From NCBI RefSeq assembly GCF_019059575.1, contig NW_024881535.1, positions 372,001 to 436,000 on the forward strand: a DNA stretch of 64,000 bases, read 5' to 3'. The notes beneath the pieces were generated by a model that saw nothing but the letters and a program-made list of their open reading frames with translations, searched no databases and had not been told where the DNA came from. Position numbers and translations under genes: made by a program. This stretch comes from Amphibalanus amphitrite. Taxonomy: Eukaryota > Arthropoda > Thecostraca > Balanomorpha > Balanidae. Below are positions 26,979 to 39,511 of the stretch, in pieces; the first letter of the stretch is position 1; every line of letters begins with the position of its first letter.

Positions 26979-27924
26979 TTATCCCTCGCCCGTAAACGGC
27001 GATCTGCCACCTTCGCCCATGCAGGGGGGGGGGGTTGGTGCGACCCCCCCTTGGCGTTTGAAAACGGAGCGTCGTAGAGCTTAGCGGAAAAGACCAACGG
27101 ATTGCTCTCGCCGAGATCTCGCGATTGGTGGTATATTTTTTGGTCCTAGGTCAACATTTGACCTACTTTTGACCGGTCAAAGGTCAAATTTTCGGAAAAA
27201 TAGACTTTTTCAAATTTTCCGCGGCGATTGCGGCAAAACGGTGGGAGATATCGACTTGAAACCTTCACTATCGTGTTCCTTGATCAATTCTCTATCGTTT
27301 GGTATGTATTTCGTTTCCCTAGCTCTAAAAATGGCGCGTTGGGAGCGCCGGAAGTCGGCAAGGTCACAGTCGGCGGCAGAAATTCGAAAAATCAAAATTA
27401 AAATTTTTGAAATCTGATTGTATTTTTGGATTTGGGATGTTCATTTGCTCCCTATAGAAGCTAATATTGCTGCATATTCCCATTGAGGTGACAAGAATTA
27501 GCAAAATAGTGGTTCGGGCGCTTTTCAAAAATAGTACCGGACGCTGTTCCTCTTGTGACGTCATAGCTCCGTGACCTGACCTGACCCGGTCAAGTTTCTT
27601 ATACCATATGATAGCCAATACTTGCCCCAACATGCATGGGAAGTTTCATCACGACCCATCAACCGATGTCCGTACCACCGGCAGGAAACCTCGGGCGTTG
27701 GCACTCAGTTTGTGAAAATCCGGCCGGAGGCTGTTCCCTTTGTGACGTCATAACTCCGTGACCTGACATGACCCGGTCAAATTTTTTTATCAAAAGATGC
27801 GCAAGGTTTGCCCCATAAGGTACCCAAAATTTGGCGGCGCTGCGCGCCGCCGTTTTTGCACTATTTCCGAAAAACCTCAGGGGGGGTTGCATCAACCCCC
27901 CCCCCTATATGGGGCGAGGGTTAT
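26979..27924. mobile_element. E4: piggyBac-type MITE with TTAT duplication
   Basis: Ends CCCTCGCCC and GGGCGAGGG, flanked by TTAT on both sides (26979-26982, 27921-27924) instead of TTAA. It is nearly identical to E4' at 41354-42303, which has TTAA. The left end repeats TCGCCC 27 bp inward (26986, 27013). G/C-run hairpins sit at about 27022-27050 and 27879-27905. TGACGTCA-like and TGACCTGACC words occur at 27556-27590 and 27742-27775. No transposase; open frames are fragments of repeat. Confidence 0.92.
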
Positions 27925-29127
27925 GGTAATTGAATGACACTGGCTAAATCTTGGTAACGGCACGTGACAAAGCTTCGAGCCATTTCCGACTCATTCTGCT
28001 TAGATTCGGAGGACTGACCCTTATTCAATATACCCTGGACTGACGCAGATGAGAGACGGATAGTTCGGCGAAAGGGTGCTGTGCTCTATTTAGATATACA
28101 TATGTACTGAGGGCTTTATTGGTTTCATTCATCAAAATTTGTTGATGCTTGCTCCCATGCCCTTAATTCCACGCTTTTGCGTCCAGTCCATTGTCAATAC
28201 ATTCGTACCTTTGTTTTTTTTCCCAACAATTTACTTGTATCCTACCTCCCACATGCCCCCGTCCGTACAACCACCATCCACACGTCTCACGCCCTAAGTC
28301 TATATGCTTCACGAGCTCCACGAATACAGTAAAATTAACGACGTTAAGTCCCAAGTCAGGTCCGATACATTACTAATTCGTAAGCGGTTCTCACTATGAT
28401 TGCTGCTCATGCTCACGGACTACGATAGAACACGAGCGCTGATGCGGCGCGCAACTCGGCATTGCGAAAGTGACTCGAGTTGCGATTGGTAACAGAATGA
28501 AGCTGAAGGTGAGAGAAGATAGAAAGGGAGAGGGGTGGAGAGAGATGAAGAGGGAGAAACAGGGGAGAGAAAGGCCCGCGACTGGCACGGCGCGGTATAC
28601 CGCCTCATTGGACCGCAGTGCAGAGGATAAGTCACGATTTCAGCGAAAGATAGCATGGTTGACTTCACTCACTGATGGCGATTGCCGATAGGATGGCTGA
28701 CAATGGTGAAAATGGCAGTGTGAGAAGCCATGGAACGTACTGGGCACTGGGCAGATGCTGAGAAATGTTCTTTGTTAGTTAACCCTCTGTTTATCCAAAT
28801 TAGTCTCATGCACGATAAGCCACCCAGGTATCTGATACGAAACTGCAGTTCGCACGAAAATTCCTTGACCGTGAATCATTCGTTATAAATGTCACGGTTG
28901 GCTTCCCATTCGACGAAAAATCAGCCTATAGGGCGTGCAAATATTGATTACTGATGTCCATGCATTGCAGTTAAAAATAACTTCAGGCGTAAAGCGACGC
29001 GTGAAAACGATGCACAGCACGTATGCCTCATCCCTCACCCTTGTATGTAAGTACCTGTGTGAAACTCGTTTCAAGGTTATGTATAAAACACTGCGAGACG
29101 CGAGTAAAATGCTGTCCAGTCAGTACA
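27925..29127. other. Unique sequence, nothing recognised
   Basis: No repeat ends or coding domains found. A purine-rich GAGAGA/GGGAGA stretch lies at about 28510-28570. Confidence 0.45.
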
Positions 29128-29135
29128 TAACGCAT

Positions 29136-31897
29136 TAGGGCGGGTCATCCGAGAACTTTTTTTCAAGGACACATAATGAAGACCGAAATTCCTACGGAGC
29201 ATGTCACAAGAAGACTGTGTGAATTTTTCCAATTTTTTTGGTTGAGGTTGCGAGTCGCCGCAGCCAATTAATCAACCGTGTTTTTCGCTACATTTTCACT
29301 GCACGCGAGTTTTGAGCACAAATATCATATGATTAATTATTTTCAAATATATACCTCGAAACTTCAGCTATTCCTCAACCTATTCTGCAAGTCTGTTGGC
29401 TGTATCTCTTTAACTGTGGCCATGGTGCCATGCTCTCTGCATCGGTTTTCCGCAACTCGATCGCAGCGCCATCTCTTGAGAGGACTGTTAACCTTGCGTC
29501 GACCGAGACAATATGCATTCTGCTGATGCGATCTTAGGACGCTGATGAAAAAAAAAACGTAAGGCACAGGAGCATATATAGCGTGAAAGCCGTCAATTGC
29601 AATTAAAGTAGCCATGAAATGTACATCTTGGGGGTTCACCTGACTTAAGCACAGCCATTATGCGCCAAGTGCGGTAGTGTCCGCTGGACCAATTAGTCAT
29701 TTGATTCTGCGCTGAGACTTCAGCAGCATTATTTTCAGTTTTGGCTTCGATTATTTCCTTGCATGTAAATTTAACCTTTCTTTTTAAATGCAAACCTAGT
29801 GTTAGAACTGAACAGTAGCAGCTCAATTGCAGAATAACTAAATACTAAGTTAGCCTCGTCAACTTAGCCCGGCTTCATCTGACAACAGACTGAGGATGAG
29901 TTGCGAGGTATCCTGCTGATCGGCGATCCGCGTATCATATCACTGCCCGAGTCGCGCGTTCTCATCGGACCATCAGATCCTATTTTGATGACCTATTGGG
30001 GCGCGGCCACCGCAACAAGCAGTGGAGCATCGAGCTTTGAGGGAAACTGACCTCATAATAACCGCGGTAGTAGCTGCTAAGTGGTCTCCGACGCAATTTG
30101 TGATCCCAATCATGTGACATTGTTGCAGTTAGTGGAAAGGAGCCTCCATGTCGAAACGGAACTAATGCCGCGTGGTGGTCCTCGGTGACACTTCACATTC
30201 TGTTCTGGGATAGGCAAGTGATTACAAAGGAAATGCCCTTCTGCATTTTACGTGCATAAGGATGCGTCGTTTATCATGATAAATAGGATAGCCGTGCTGG
30301 GTCATCGGCTATGACGAGCCTGTTGGACGAGCATATTGCTTCAGTAAATGAGCCCGGTAGTCAATGCTTATTCTATTTTACACCAAAATCAGACAAGGGC
30401 CAAACTATTAAACAAGTTTACAATACTTGTGGAAAAGCCACTGGACTATAAAGCTGCGCCGATCAGTGGACCATTTACCAAGAGTGCCTGTGCATCGAGC
30501 AGGAACCGTTCGTGCCGTTTCGGGCAACGCCATGCAGTCCAGATCAGAGAACACTTCTGAACAGCCCGGAAGCAGGCGTCACGCTCTTGACAAATCCTGA
30601 GGTAGCTGTCAGTAAGGAAGCTTGAGCCCTTGAATTTGGTAAAATGGCTTACGTTGGCAGCTTGCAAGCTCCGTTCCGTCGCGATCGCCATCATACAACA
30701 TATATTGACCAGCTTCGAACTATCACCGAGTTCAATGTTGTTCACTATGTCCCAATGTGGTCCGAAATTACGGAGTAAACATTGCAGAGACGGATTACTC
30801 CAAAGCATCCAGCTATTGCGAGACCTCTCAGCTCACCGGTCTGTGTTATTCGCCCAGTGATCGACAGGAATAAGTACCGGGCCCACTATAGGAAACTTTT
30901 TTGGGCTGTACTGGCCGATACAGACAGCCAGCAAACAGTGCATACATACACTGCGATGCTTGCTGAACTAAGGAATGGTGATAAAAAGACTCGAGACACT
31001 TATGGCAAAAAAGTATAGGAAGCGAATGAGGCAGGAGACATAAAGATATGCGATTCTATCAGCATTTTGCAATAAACAAGTCATGCACTGCATGCAGCTC
31101 ATAGATCGGTCCAAAGAACGTGTTATCAGAGTCACCAATAGCAATCTCGCTGGAAGAGGGTGGCCTTCTGCAATGCAACGCTCTCATGCCGGCGTTTGAT
31201 TCAATTATCGAAGTGTGATTTTCTGTCCTAGGACGGTTAGGTGGCTGGCTACATTGCATTTAAAAATGAACATACGGTTTGGACTGATGTTATCTGTCTG
31301 CAAAACTTAATTTAACTGATAAACATATAGGCATCAAAGTTAGCATCTCGCTGTTTTCTTTGCGAAATCACTATAGGTATAGCTTCCGGAGCAATTTATG
31401 ATTCCTGAAGTATTTCGGATCGAATGGGTACAACTCACCTAGTGTCAAATAAGGAACACCAGACACCTAGGAACACCAAAGAACACCATATACCCGACGT
31501 GGCAGCGGCTGCGTCAGCTTTTAACGGTCGGAAAGCCGTCAAAATCAATGTTATGCCAAACTCGCTCAATAGATGGCGCTGGTTTCGTTGCGCTCAGAGC
31601 GCCGATGCTAATCGCTATTCTGAGCACGATTCTGCCACTGGGGTTTCCAAACTTTGTGAAGAGGTGGGGGTAAGCATGTAGAACTAGGAAAGTGGTAAAT
31701 ATAGTACCTTTCTCGAATTTTTCCCACTACATTTTGCAAACAACGAGAAAAATTAGCAAAAGTGGTCTCGAAAAACCGTTGACGGCGCGCCCAGTTCCTT
31801 TTCAAAAATTCGCAAAAAATATGTTTTAACCGTTTTATGGATCAGCCCGTAGGAAAATCGCTCTTCACTTGGAAACTTTTTCCATCGACCCGCCCTA
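29136..31897. mobile_element. 2.76-kb hAT element with 8-bp TSD
   Basis: Inverted ends TAGGGCGGGTC and GACCCGCCCTA, flanked by exact 8-bp copies of TAACGCAT (29128-29135, 31898-31905). TAGGG ends and an 8-bp duplication fit the hAT superfamily. Subterminal sequences are also loosely inverted (ACTTTTT and TTCCTACGG words on both sides). Internal inverted words around GCGCCATCT (about 29469) and AGATGGCGC (about 31571) add symmetry. The length approaches an autonomous hAT, but I cannot recognise an intact transposase. It may be a decayed or non-autonomous copy. Confidence 0.85.
30446..30808 (-). CDS. Unassigned 120-codon frame inside a hAT element
   Basis: This is the longest non-repetitive frame within the 2.76-kb hAT element. 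Its composition is ordinary (several Cys, no low complexity), with CQERDACFR and a central IATERS motif that only loosely recalls the ATxERSFS stretch of hAT dimerisation domains. I do not recognise the protein. It could be a decayed transposase exon, an unrelated captured segment, or a chance frame. Other short frames overlap it on the plus strand, which weakens the coding case. Confidence 0.15.
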   Translation of the reverse strand: MLWSNPSLQCLLRNFGPHWDIVNNIELGDSSKLVNICCMMAIATERSLQAANVSHFTKFKGSSFLTDSYLRICQERDACFRAVQKCSLIWTAWRCPKRHERFLLDAQALLVNGPLIGAAL

Positions 31898-31905
31898 TAA
31901 CGCAT

Positions 31906-33954
31906 GTTACTTATCACACATTTGTTATCACATTTTGCGTCATGCGTGATTTGCTGTCGCTTCTGCCCTCACGCGGTATCCTGTTTGTCCCCACTGCTTC
32001 CTGTTTATCATAGTGTATCACTGTTCGGCAGCGGACGTGACAGCAGCGATACGCCGATACACCTATAAGTGCGGACGTCACGGTCCGCGCTCCATCCGGT
32101 GTGAGCACTCAATGAATCATCGCCATTACGTGAGGACAGGATAGGTTCGTACTGTAGCCACATCCCTACTTATCCACTGGTGGCTCTAGCCGGAGCCACA
32201 GCACGTGATTTCACCGTTAATCACGAATCGTTTTCGCACGCGTCACTACATAGACACCAGCCGTGTTTGTCACAATAGATCCACTGACAAAAAAATGAAT
32301 CACATCGGCGGCGTCTTTCATAAAGCGGCTTATAGGAGGCTTATACGACACGTGCTATGAGAATGCAGACAGCTTTACGTGCCACTATGTCATTTCTGTC
32401 TGAAGGTAACGAAAAAAAACGCACGCGTCGGCGATTAGGTGAAGGTCCTTGTGGGCACGCTCCATGTCGTGTGCCTGATTACTTGATCAGTTTCTTACAA
32501 TATATATGATATTTTTCCCGGATAGACAACAGCGCATGGGGCTTTCAGTATGAAGCATTCAGTTATAATCTTTAGCACCTGTGGAGATGGCTGTTCAGTG
32601 TCGCCGCCAGTAAAGCCGATTATTGCATTGTTTGACACGATATATTCATCATTCACTACTCATGTGCTAAGGATGAGTCAGGATTGAACGGTGTTTGTTA
32701 AAAAGGTTTTTAATCACTGGATAAACGGCCGCCAACATGACGACAAAACCTCGGTGATTGCTGTTTCTTGGAGGTCTGGTAAGTCAATGTGATGGAGCTA
32801 AATGATGCAGTCATCCTTGGCTTTCTTTCGATGATCAGCACCTACCAATGGGTATGTACAAGTCGCTGCGAAAACGTAAAATGAAACAGATCCCTCAGGA
32901 AAGCGCACGTGGGCACTGCCCTTTGTGCCCCGAAAATAGCGCCTGGGTGAATTTATGAGTGTGGTCCGTTCTGTATCCAAAAGCCCAGCTGGCGGCTCGC
33001 GCTTGAAACTCTCCACGACAGACGAAAAGCGAGGGTACAGGAGAGAATGAGGGGAGAGAGGGCTGTTGAACGGGAGCAGGGAAAGGTGAAAGAACCGGTA
33101 ACAATGCCTGTCGAGGAGGGACGGGGTTCAGTTTGAACTCGACATGATGAGCATTGTTGCAGCTCGCGTGCGATTTATACCGTTCGTACCGACTTTTCGA
33201 GTCAGCTCACTGGCTGCCGCAGGCAAGGGCCGCAGGATTCGTATGCTCCAATAGATCTTTGTGACATTTCCTAACTTATTTAAGCCCGGATGGCTGAAAT
33301 TCAATGAGCCTCGTTGCATATATTTCACCGAGATTTTGCTGCTGGCGTGAAAAGCACCAAACGAGGTCCCACTGTCGGTACCTCAAACAACCGAAAACTA
33401 AATCTAGCTTTAGCACACAGTGGTGGTTGCTTTTGATGTCGGTGCAATCATTTTTCATCCGTGCAGGCGACATGTAGGTGCAACGAAAGGCGTGCAACAT
33501 GCACGACAAACAAACGTGACACTTTGCAACGCTTGCACGAGCGGCATCATCAGGTGTTGACGGTCGTCGCGCCGGCTGTGGCGTTTGGTGTTATACCCGC
33601 GCTGATGGATATAAATAAAATTATAGTGGCTTTTTCATCCTGTATTAAACCCCAGGTTTCGAAAATTTAAAATTTTTATGTATGTAAAATTGAATAAAAA
33701 GGCATGTTTTGCATTGATAAATCAAACGAAACTATTAATGTTCAATATGTTTGTCCATTTCAGCCTTTTTCGGTGTAAAAAGCCTATCCGACAAAACACA
33801 ATATTATCATGTGTCTCATATAGGCCCTGGTGAACTTCCCTGTACTTTCCCATACCTGCTTCATTGCATGATTAAATCGAGACATCCAGGCATTTAAATG
33901 GCACGTGCACTGTACCACACTTTTCAAAGTTTAATGCAATGCTTTAATATTGCC
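31906..33954. other. Unique sequence, nothing recognised
   Basis: No repeat ends, RNA genes or coding domains that I can support. Confidence 0.45.
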
Positions 33955-34002
33955 AGCCGTGTGGTTCAAGGGGTGTGGTTAAACACGTTGAACCACACGG
34001 CT
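33955..34002. repeat. Perfect 15-bp stem inverted repeat
   Basis: AGCCGTGTGGTTCAA (33955-33969) is perfectly complementary to TTGAACCACACGGCT (33988-34002), with an 18-base loop that itself repeats GTGTGGTT. It lies just upstream of the larger inverted element at 34069-34732. Function unknown. Confidence 0.8.
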
Positions 34003-34068
34003 GCTGACGTCACTATCATATAGTTGTGAGCTTTTTGGCAGGTATGGGAAACACCTTCCAGCCCTAAG

Positions 34069-34732
34069 GCCGGGAATCCAATAAATGTCACCTCGCTTTT
34101 TTAGCAAAATCACCTCGGGCCTAACGGCCCTCGGATTTTTCGCTAAACTAACCTCGGTGCAAGGCCATCTATAGAAGGTACAGTCACTCCCCCGCCGACC
34201 AATCAGAGACAGATCCTGAGTGACGTCATCCCTGATGCTCGCAAGGGGTACTCCATTGCTTTACAACGTAAAAATGACTAACTTCATTTGAAGATTATTG
34301 ATGGCACTCTGCACATACCGCTCAGTCGTTGATGTCAATGGAAAGCCCAACTAATTTTCCAGCGACAAAAAAGAGCAGCAATATGCTAAGAAATGGCCGG
34401 TTTTGAAGATAATAGACGATTTAAAAACCCTCTGCAGCAGCAGGAAAGCAACGTAAAAACGCATCAAGCTTATATTTTTACTATGGATAAATCATTTTTC
34501 AGTAAGTTTTTAGATTTGGTATAGATTTAAGTTACAACTTCATTACAATATTTTCATTACTTGAAACTTTATTTCAAAATAATATTTTCAAAAATGGCAG
34601 CTGTTGGCCAGTAGCTTGGGAGCGATTGTGGCGCACCGCGCCATTAATTGTCCTGAGGCCCCCTTATGATGTCATCAAAAGTGGAGTGACATGGGCCTGC
34701 CTCGGTGACATTTAATGAATCATCCCGGCCCC
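34069..34732. repeat. Inverted-repeat element, possible MITE
   Basis: GCCGGGAATCCAATAAATGT followed by CACC at the left is matched by an inverse at the right ending GGTGACATTTAATGAATCATCCCGGC, with a few mismatches. The span is about 660 bp. I could not identify a clean target duplication, so the exact borders and class are uncertain. Internal CTCGG words also repeat near the left end. Confidence 0.5.
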
Positions 34733-34943
34733 GGGCAGGAATATATTAAGCCGCACCCAGCATATCCCACCCAGTATGTGCCCTTGACAGTTGACAGTGT
34801 CCAGAGCCGTTCTTTTTTGCCGTTGTCGTGCTCTATCTACCCTTCGTCCACAGACTGTCTGCAGTTTGACGTACTGCGGCAGCTGTGTCTGGCGGAGACG
34901 ACTGACGAGTGACGGGCAGAGGAGTGATGTCTAGACGACAGGG

Positions 34944-34947
<4 letters not shown>

Positions 34948-35003
<56 letters not shown>

Positions 35004-35020
35004 GGAGAGAGAGAGAGAGC
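34948..35020. repeat. (GA)n microsatellite
   Basis: About 50 bp of pure GA, then interrupted GAGA to about 35020. Frames across it on both strands are spurious. Confidence 0.96.
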
Positions 35021-35395
35021 GTGGGAGAGAGAAGGAGCGCCAGACATCCGCAGACAGACAGGACACAGCCGTGGGAGATGAAGAGAGAGAGGAAAACCAC
35101 CGACAAAAAGACGGGGCTCGGTAAAAACTGTGTGTGGCTGAGTGGCGGAAATGTGGTCCAAAGTGCTCTCAGGCTGAGGACATTGAACAGGTCGAGTGCC
35201 ACGAGGGTGGAATTCTAGTGGTAAGGTTAGCGTTCTATTAGGGATTTCAATTTAGTGGATAGCGAGGAGTTACTGTGCTAGGTACTTACCTACTGTTGGA
35301 ATAGTTGATCAATTTTACATCTGTAACTCATTTCCAGTTAATCAAACTAAATCAAATAAATACATATGTCTTTTTCCGTCTCTGTCTACCTCTTC

Positions 35396-35397
<2 letters not shown>

Positions 35398-35486
<89 letters not shown>

Positions 35487-35499
35487 CCTCGCTCTCTCT

Positions 35500-35543
<44 letters not shown>

Positions 35544-35570
35544 ATCTCTCTCACCCTCCCTCTCTCCCTC
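35398..35570. repeat. (CT)n microsatellite, interrupted
   Basis: Long CT tract with CCCTCG and TTTTT interruptions near 35480-35505. The large minus-strand frames (35352-35902) are Arg-Glu translations of it and not genes. Confidence 0.97.
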
Positions 35571-36175
35571 TCCCCAGCTGTGGAACGTAAACAAGCTAGA
35601 TTGGAATGCGTGCTGTCGCTCGGTGCGAGGTCCCGGCTGAAGGTTAGTTGCTGCATCCACCGCCCGGAACCTAATCTGAGCATCTTCTGCAGCCAGCCGC
35701 CAGCTGACGAGAACAGCTGCAACCAGTTGCAGCTCGTGACCACACAAAAACTGTTCGCGCGTGACCCGTAAACCGCACATCCTCTAGCTGAAGCCTGCAA
35801 TCTCAGACGTCTGTTCGCTCTGATCGAACTCGAGTTGATCCTGACCGGTTCTGACAGCCGGGTGCATATGTTTTCATCCACGGCAGCGTCGCCTGTTGGC
35901 ACGGTAACGTTTTAGACAGCTGACGCGCTGGCGGGTCTATTTATGAGAACTGATTTCATCAGCCCGGCAGCTCGCCGGCCGATCGCCGTCAGACGCAGCG
36001 CTGAGCTGGGCTGAGCTGATCGAGCTGAGCTGACTGACGTTTGAAGCTAACGAGCTGTCGACCCAGCTCGTCAGAACATACATATGTACCTACATACGAA
36101 CACCGCAAACCACACAAACACGGTTTGGCACACCAAGCACACGATGAAAATTGATTGGCCGAACACTTTTAGTTC
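35571..36175. other. Unique sequence, nothing recognised
   Basis: A GAGCTGA/GCTGAGCT-rich patch lies at about 36000-36040, and nothing else is notable. Confidence 0.45.
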
Positions 36176-36687
36176 TTAAAGGAAAAGGGCCACCTTCGTG
36201 AAATATGAAGATATCGTTGTTTTTCATTTTGACATTATTATTTTTCATTTTCTTTTTAAAAATGGTGCCATAAGTGCACAATTCGCGAAAAAGTATTTAA
36301 AACTATTTAACATATTGGTACTATGTTGATACTCTCTACGGCACCTACTGTATGATGGCATAGCGATGACGTCACACTCAAGCCAATCAGCGTTCAGAAG
36401 ACAGACTCGTCGGATTGTGTCAGATAAGCTGATTGGTTAAAGCTGAGCTGGTTGGAGCTGATTGGTAAAAAACCAAAGCCTCGCCGCGGGTGGCTGTATT
36501 GTCGGATAAGAACGCATTCCTGGGATAAGGACGCATTCCTGGCGTATTTTCTTTTAAAATTGCCGATAACTACGAATGGAGGCCGAAATCGGCCGTAAGG
36601 AGGTAGACAGATAGGTTTTCGGACACGGGCTACAAGATGGCTATCTCAGTTTCAATCCCCATGTTAAAGGTGGCCCTTTTCCTTTAA
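36176..36687. mobile_element. 512-bp MITE with TTAA borders, second type
   Basis: Perfect inverted ends of 21 bp begin TTAAAGGAAAAGGGCCACC at 36176; the right end is the exact inverse, finishing at 36687. If TTAA is the duplication, the element core starts AGGAAAAGGG, unlike the CCC-starting E family, and lacks the G-run hairpins. A TTAA-targeting family such as Sola3 or another piggyBac lineage is possible. A TGACGTCA site sits at about 36367 and a duplicated GGACGCATTCCTGG-type word at about 36507-36543. No coding capacity. Confidence 0.85.
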
Positions 36688-38099
36688 TTCTAGTTTGAAT
36701 GCAAGCTTTTCGCCGTCAACGGTAAGAATCAGGGAACTCGTCATCAGCGGCTTTCGTGGAGATTTTGCAGCTGTTTTTTGTCTGATAGCTTGTAGGCCTG
36801 CCGCTCTCCCGGTGTTATTCCGCTCAGGTCACGAACTTCCAGAAGACCTACAGACGTGACCAGGCCCATAAATCACGCTCCTCCCGTCACGCAATCAGCT
36901 GACGTCGGACGCGGAACAGCTGATTGCTTCCGGTACCCTGGGGAGTCGGAAGTGGGCCGGGTCACTGACCTGTCAGGGCACAGTTAGTGATGGACCAAGA
37001 TAGACGCACAGATAAGCAGGGCGCCGAGCCGCGCTCGTTATGCTAACGATGTACGCAAATATGCAGGACAACGCAAACATGTCTGGACCGTCAGAACTGA
37101 CAGACTGGCGCATACGAGAGATAGTTGCCTCGAATTTCTTGGTCCTGTGTGGGCGTATGTGGTACGTCTTGGTATGACCTCTGGAGACTGGAGAAACCGG
37201 CCGGTTGGAGGTTCGAGCGTGAATTGGAAATGTGGTGTTCGGCATGACCTTTCGAACCAAGACCATTGATCAGGCTGATATTATTGCAAGCATGGGTTAG
37301 AATTAAGGAAATACGTTCTCGAATTTCGATTGTTTTAAGCAAACTCCATGCAACCTGCTGTCTAAATGAACTGCATTTATACGCTATATGAATTAGATTG
37401 AGATCAAATGTGATTTGAGCTGCTTGAAGTTTGAGTTTTCCATTTTAGCATGGTTCAGAGCGACGTATTCTGCGGGCACCTCCCCTTCCTTGAAGCCCAG
37501 AGCTGCAGCCTCCGATCATGTTCTGGGTACTGAGCAGCAGTGTCGTCGTCCCTGGTGAACCCTTCAACCACGCCATCGACCGAGCCAGCCCGCGGGCTGC
37601 GCGACGAGAGGTCAAAGGTCACCCGCGGGGTCACCGCTGCGCGCGCCTTTCCAAAACCGACCCGACCTCTGCGGTGATGTAACCGCTCGAGAGAGCGGGC
37701 CGGGGGGAGGGGCTGTGCTCCGTTCGCTTTCAACAGCCGCCATTGCAGCTCTCATGGCGTTTCAATCGGGCCTGACAGGCCATAGTCTTTATTATTATTA
37801 TTGCACCTCAGATCAGAAACAAACCCTCAGCGCTGCCCCATTCCTTCCGGGGTCATGTCTGGCGCACCTGCGGCCTTTGAGGTGGCACTGCGGCGTTCCT
37901 GGCGCATCTGGCAGCACATCTGCGCCGTAATTGACACCGGAGCGCGCCGGGAATGTCTGCCGCGCCGAGTGCGCTGCACGGGGGCAGAGGTGACTTCCTG
38001 ATTCACTGCCCAGGAAGAAGGTAACGGTACTGAGGCGGCCGTGTGGCGTAAAAGGAACGATTGAAGAGCGGTCGGGACGTAAAGACTGGCTGGTTTGTA
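36688..38099. other. Unique sequence, nothing recognised
   Basis: GC-rich at 37560-38000 with overlapping opposing frames. No domain, repeat or RNA gene recognised. Confidence 0.4.
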
Positions 38100-38540
38100 G
38101 TTCAACACTGATGACTCCAATCAACTCCAATGACCAATCAACCATTCATCAGTGGGCCACAGCCAGTGACTCCCATGACCAATGACCAGTTCAACTAATG
38201 ATAATCAGTGACCCGTGACCCAGCGACCCGTGATCCATGACCATTGACCACCACCAGTCACCATCTGAACCGTGCCAAGTAGCCAACGACCAGTGCAGTG
38301 ACCCATGTTTAGTGACCAACGACATGTGAATAATTGACCAGTGACCGCTGACCACTGACCCGTGACCCGTGACACCACCACTGACCACTAATCAATGACC
38401 AACTAACATCGGCAGTAATTCTTCATACTGACCAGTGACCCATGAGCAGTAACCCGTAACCATTGACCAATGACCTTTTGCCACTGGCCAGTGACTTGTG
38501 ACGCGTAACCTGTGACCCGTGACCCGTGACGCAGTGAACC
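38100..38540. repeat. Degenerate TGACC minisatellite
   Basis: Words such as AGTGACC, CGTGACC, CATGACC and CACTGACC recur every 7-12 bp for about 400 bp. The unit length is irregular, so this is an old degenerate minisatellite. TGACC is also the core of the half-sites in the TTAA elements, but no element ends are present here. Confidence 0.8.
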
Positions 38541-38723
38541 ACCACCATCTCCCGCTCACAGCGTATCCTAGTCAGTGTACCGTGACGGGTCTGATCTAAC
38601 TGCTCTGCAACAGATGGACAAACTAAGCGAGGTGTATTCAATCTGTTCAATCAGAAGGCTGGTTACAGCGATGAGGGTAAACGGTTAGGTAACTTTTGGA
38701 AGATGGCAATCGACCAAAGTATC

Positions 38724-38792
<69 letters not shown>

Positions 38793-39511
38793 GAGAGAGA
38801 GAGAGAGAGGAGAGGGCGCTCACGTTGTGGATGGAGAGGGGTGAGATTGTGCGGGTATTTTGGGATTTATGGTTGGTAAACGCCTGAGGCGAGTAAAATT
38901 GAACTTGCCATATCAGCATGATAAAGCTATGGCCACAGGGTAACATAAATGATTGATTTTGTATTGTGTTTACGTTGTCATCGGTTCAATGAATGCGCCA
39001 TGTGTCGTCTTGAGGTGTCGAATTTTGTGAGTGCACCTGCCACCGTGTGACTCGTTGAACATTTATCTTTTTATGGCTGCCCCTCTCGAACCAGATAAGA
39101 AACCTTGGTTTACGATCTCATCAGTATTTTCACGTCAGCCTTGGCGTTTTTATCTGTGAACAGCAGCCGGTGTGTAGACGTGTAGATGGCAATCTCGCCG
39201 TCCCAACAAAAGGGTGGCGATGTCCTATCGGTGGGCGGATCAGCGGAGGGGTGGACCCAGGGAACAGGTGCACCCAGCGGGGGGAGGGGGTTCCCACGGG
39301 GAGGGCGCCATCAGCTGATGGTATGTGGCCGACAATCAAATCATCGTCGTGAGCTTGTTACATATTCATGCCTAGATTGCTATATCGTGATGGAATTTAA
39401 GTTTGCTTGATTTGTGTCGCGGTGCAAAATAGACAGGTGACGATTCGTTATTTACCTATCACGTCAACAAGTTTTGACGGTTACCTTATCTTTTGTTCAG
39501 CAGTTCACTGT
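38541..39511. other. Unique sequence around a GA tract
   Basis: Contains the GA tract at about 38728-38815. Otherwise no feature can be supported. Confidence 0.45.
38728..38815. repeat. (GA)n microsatellite
   Basis: About 60 bp of pure GA followed by an interrupted GAGA segment. Frames across it are spurious. Confidence 0.96.

Noticed and set aside
28778-28792. TTAACCCTCTG resembling a TTAA-element tip
   Set aside because: No G-run hairpin follows and no inverse end is found downstream.
35352-35902. Overlapping 142- and 168-codon minus-strand frames
   Set aside because: Most of each is an Arg-Glu translation of the CT microsatellite.
37205-37225. GGTTCGAGC word suggesting a tRNA T-arm
   Set aside because: No matching acceptor stem, D-arm or anticodon arm in the surrounding sequence.
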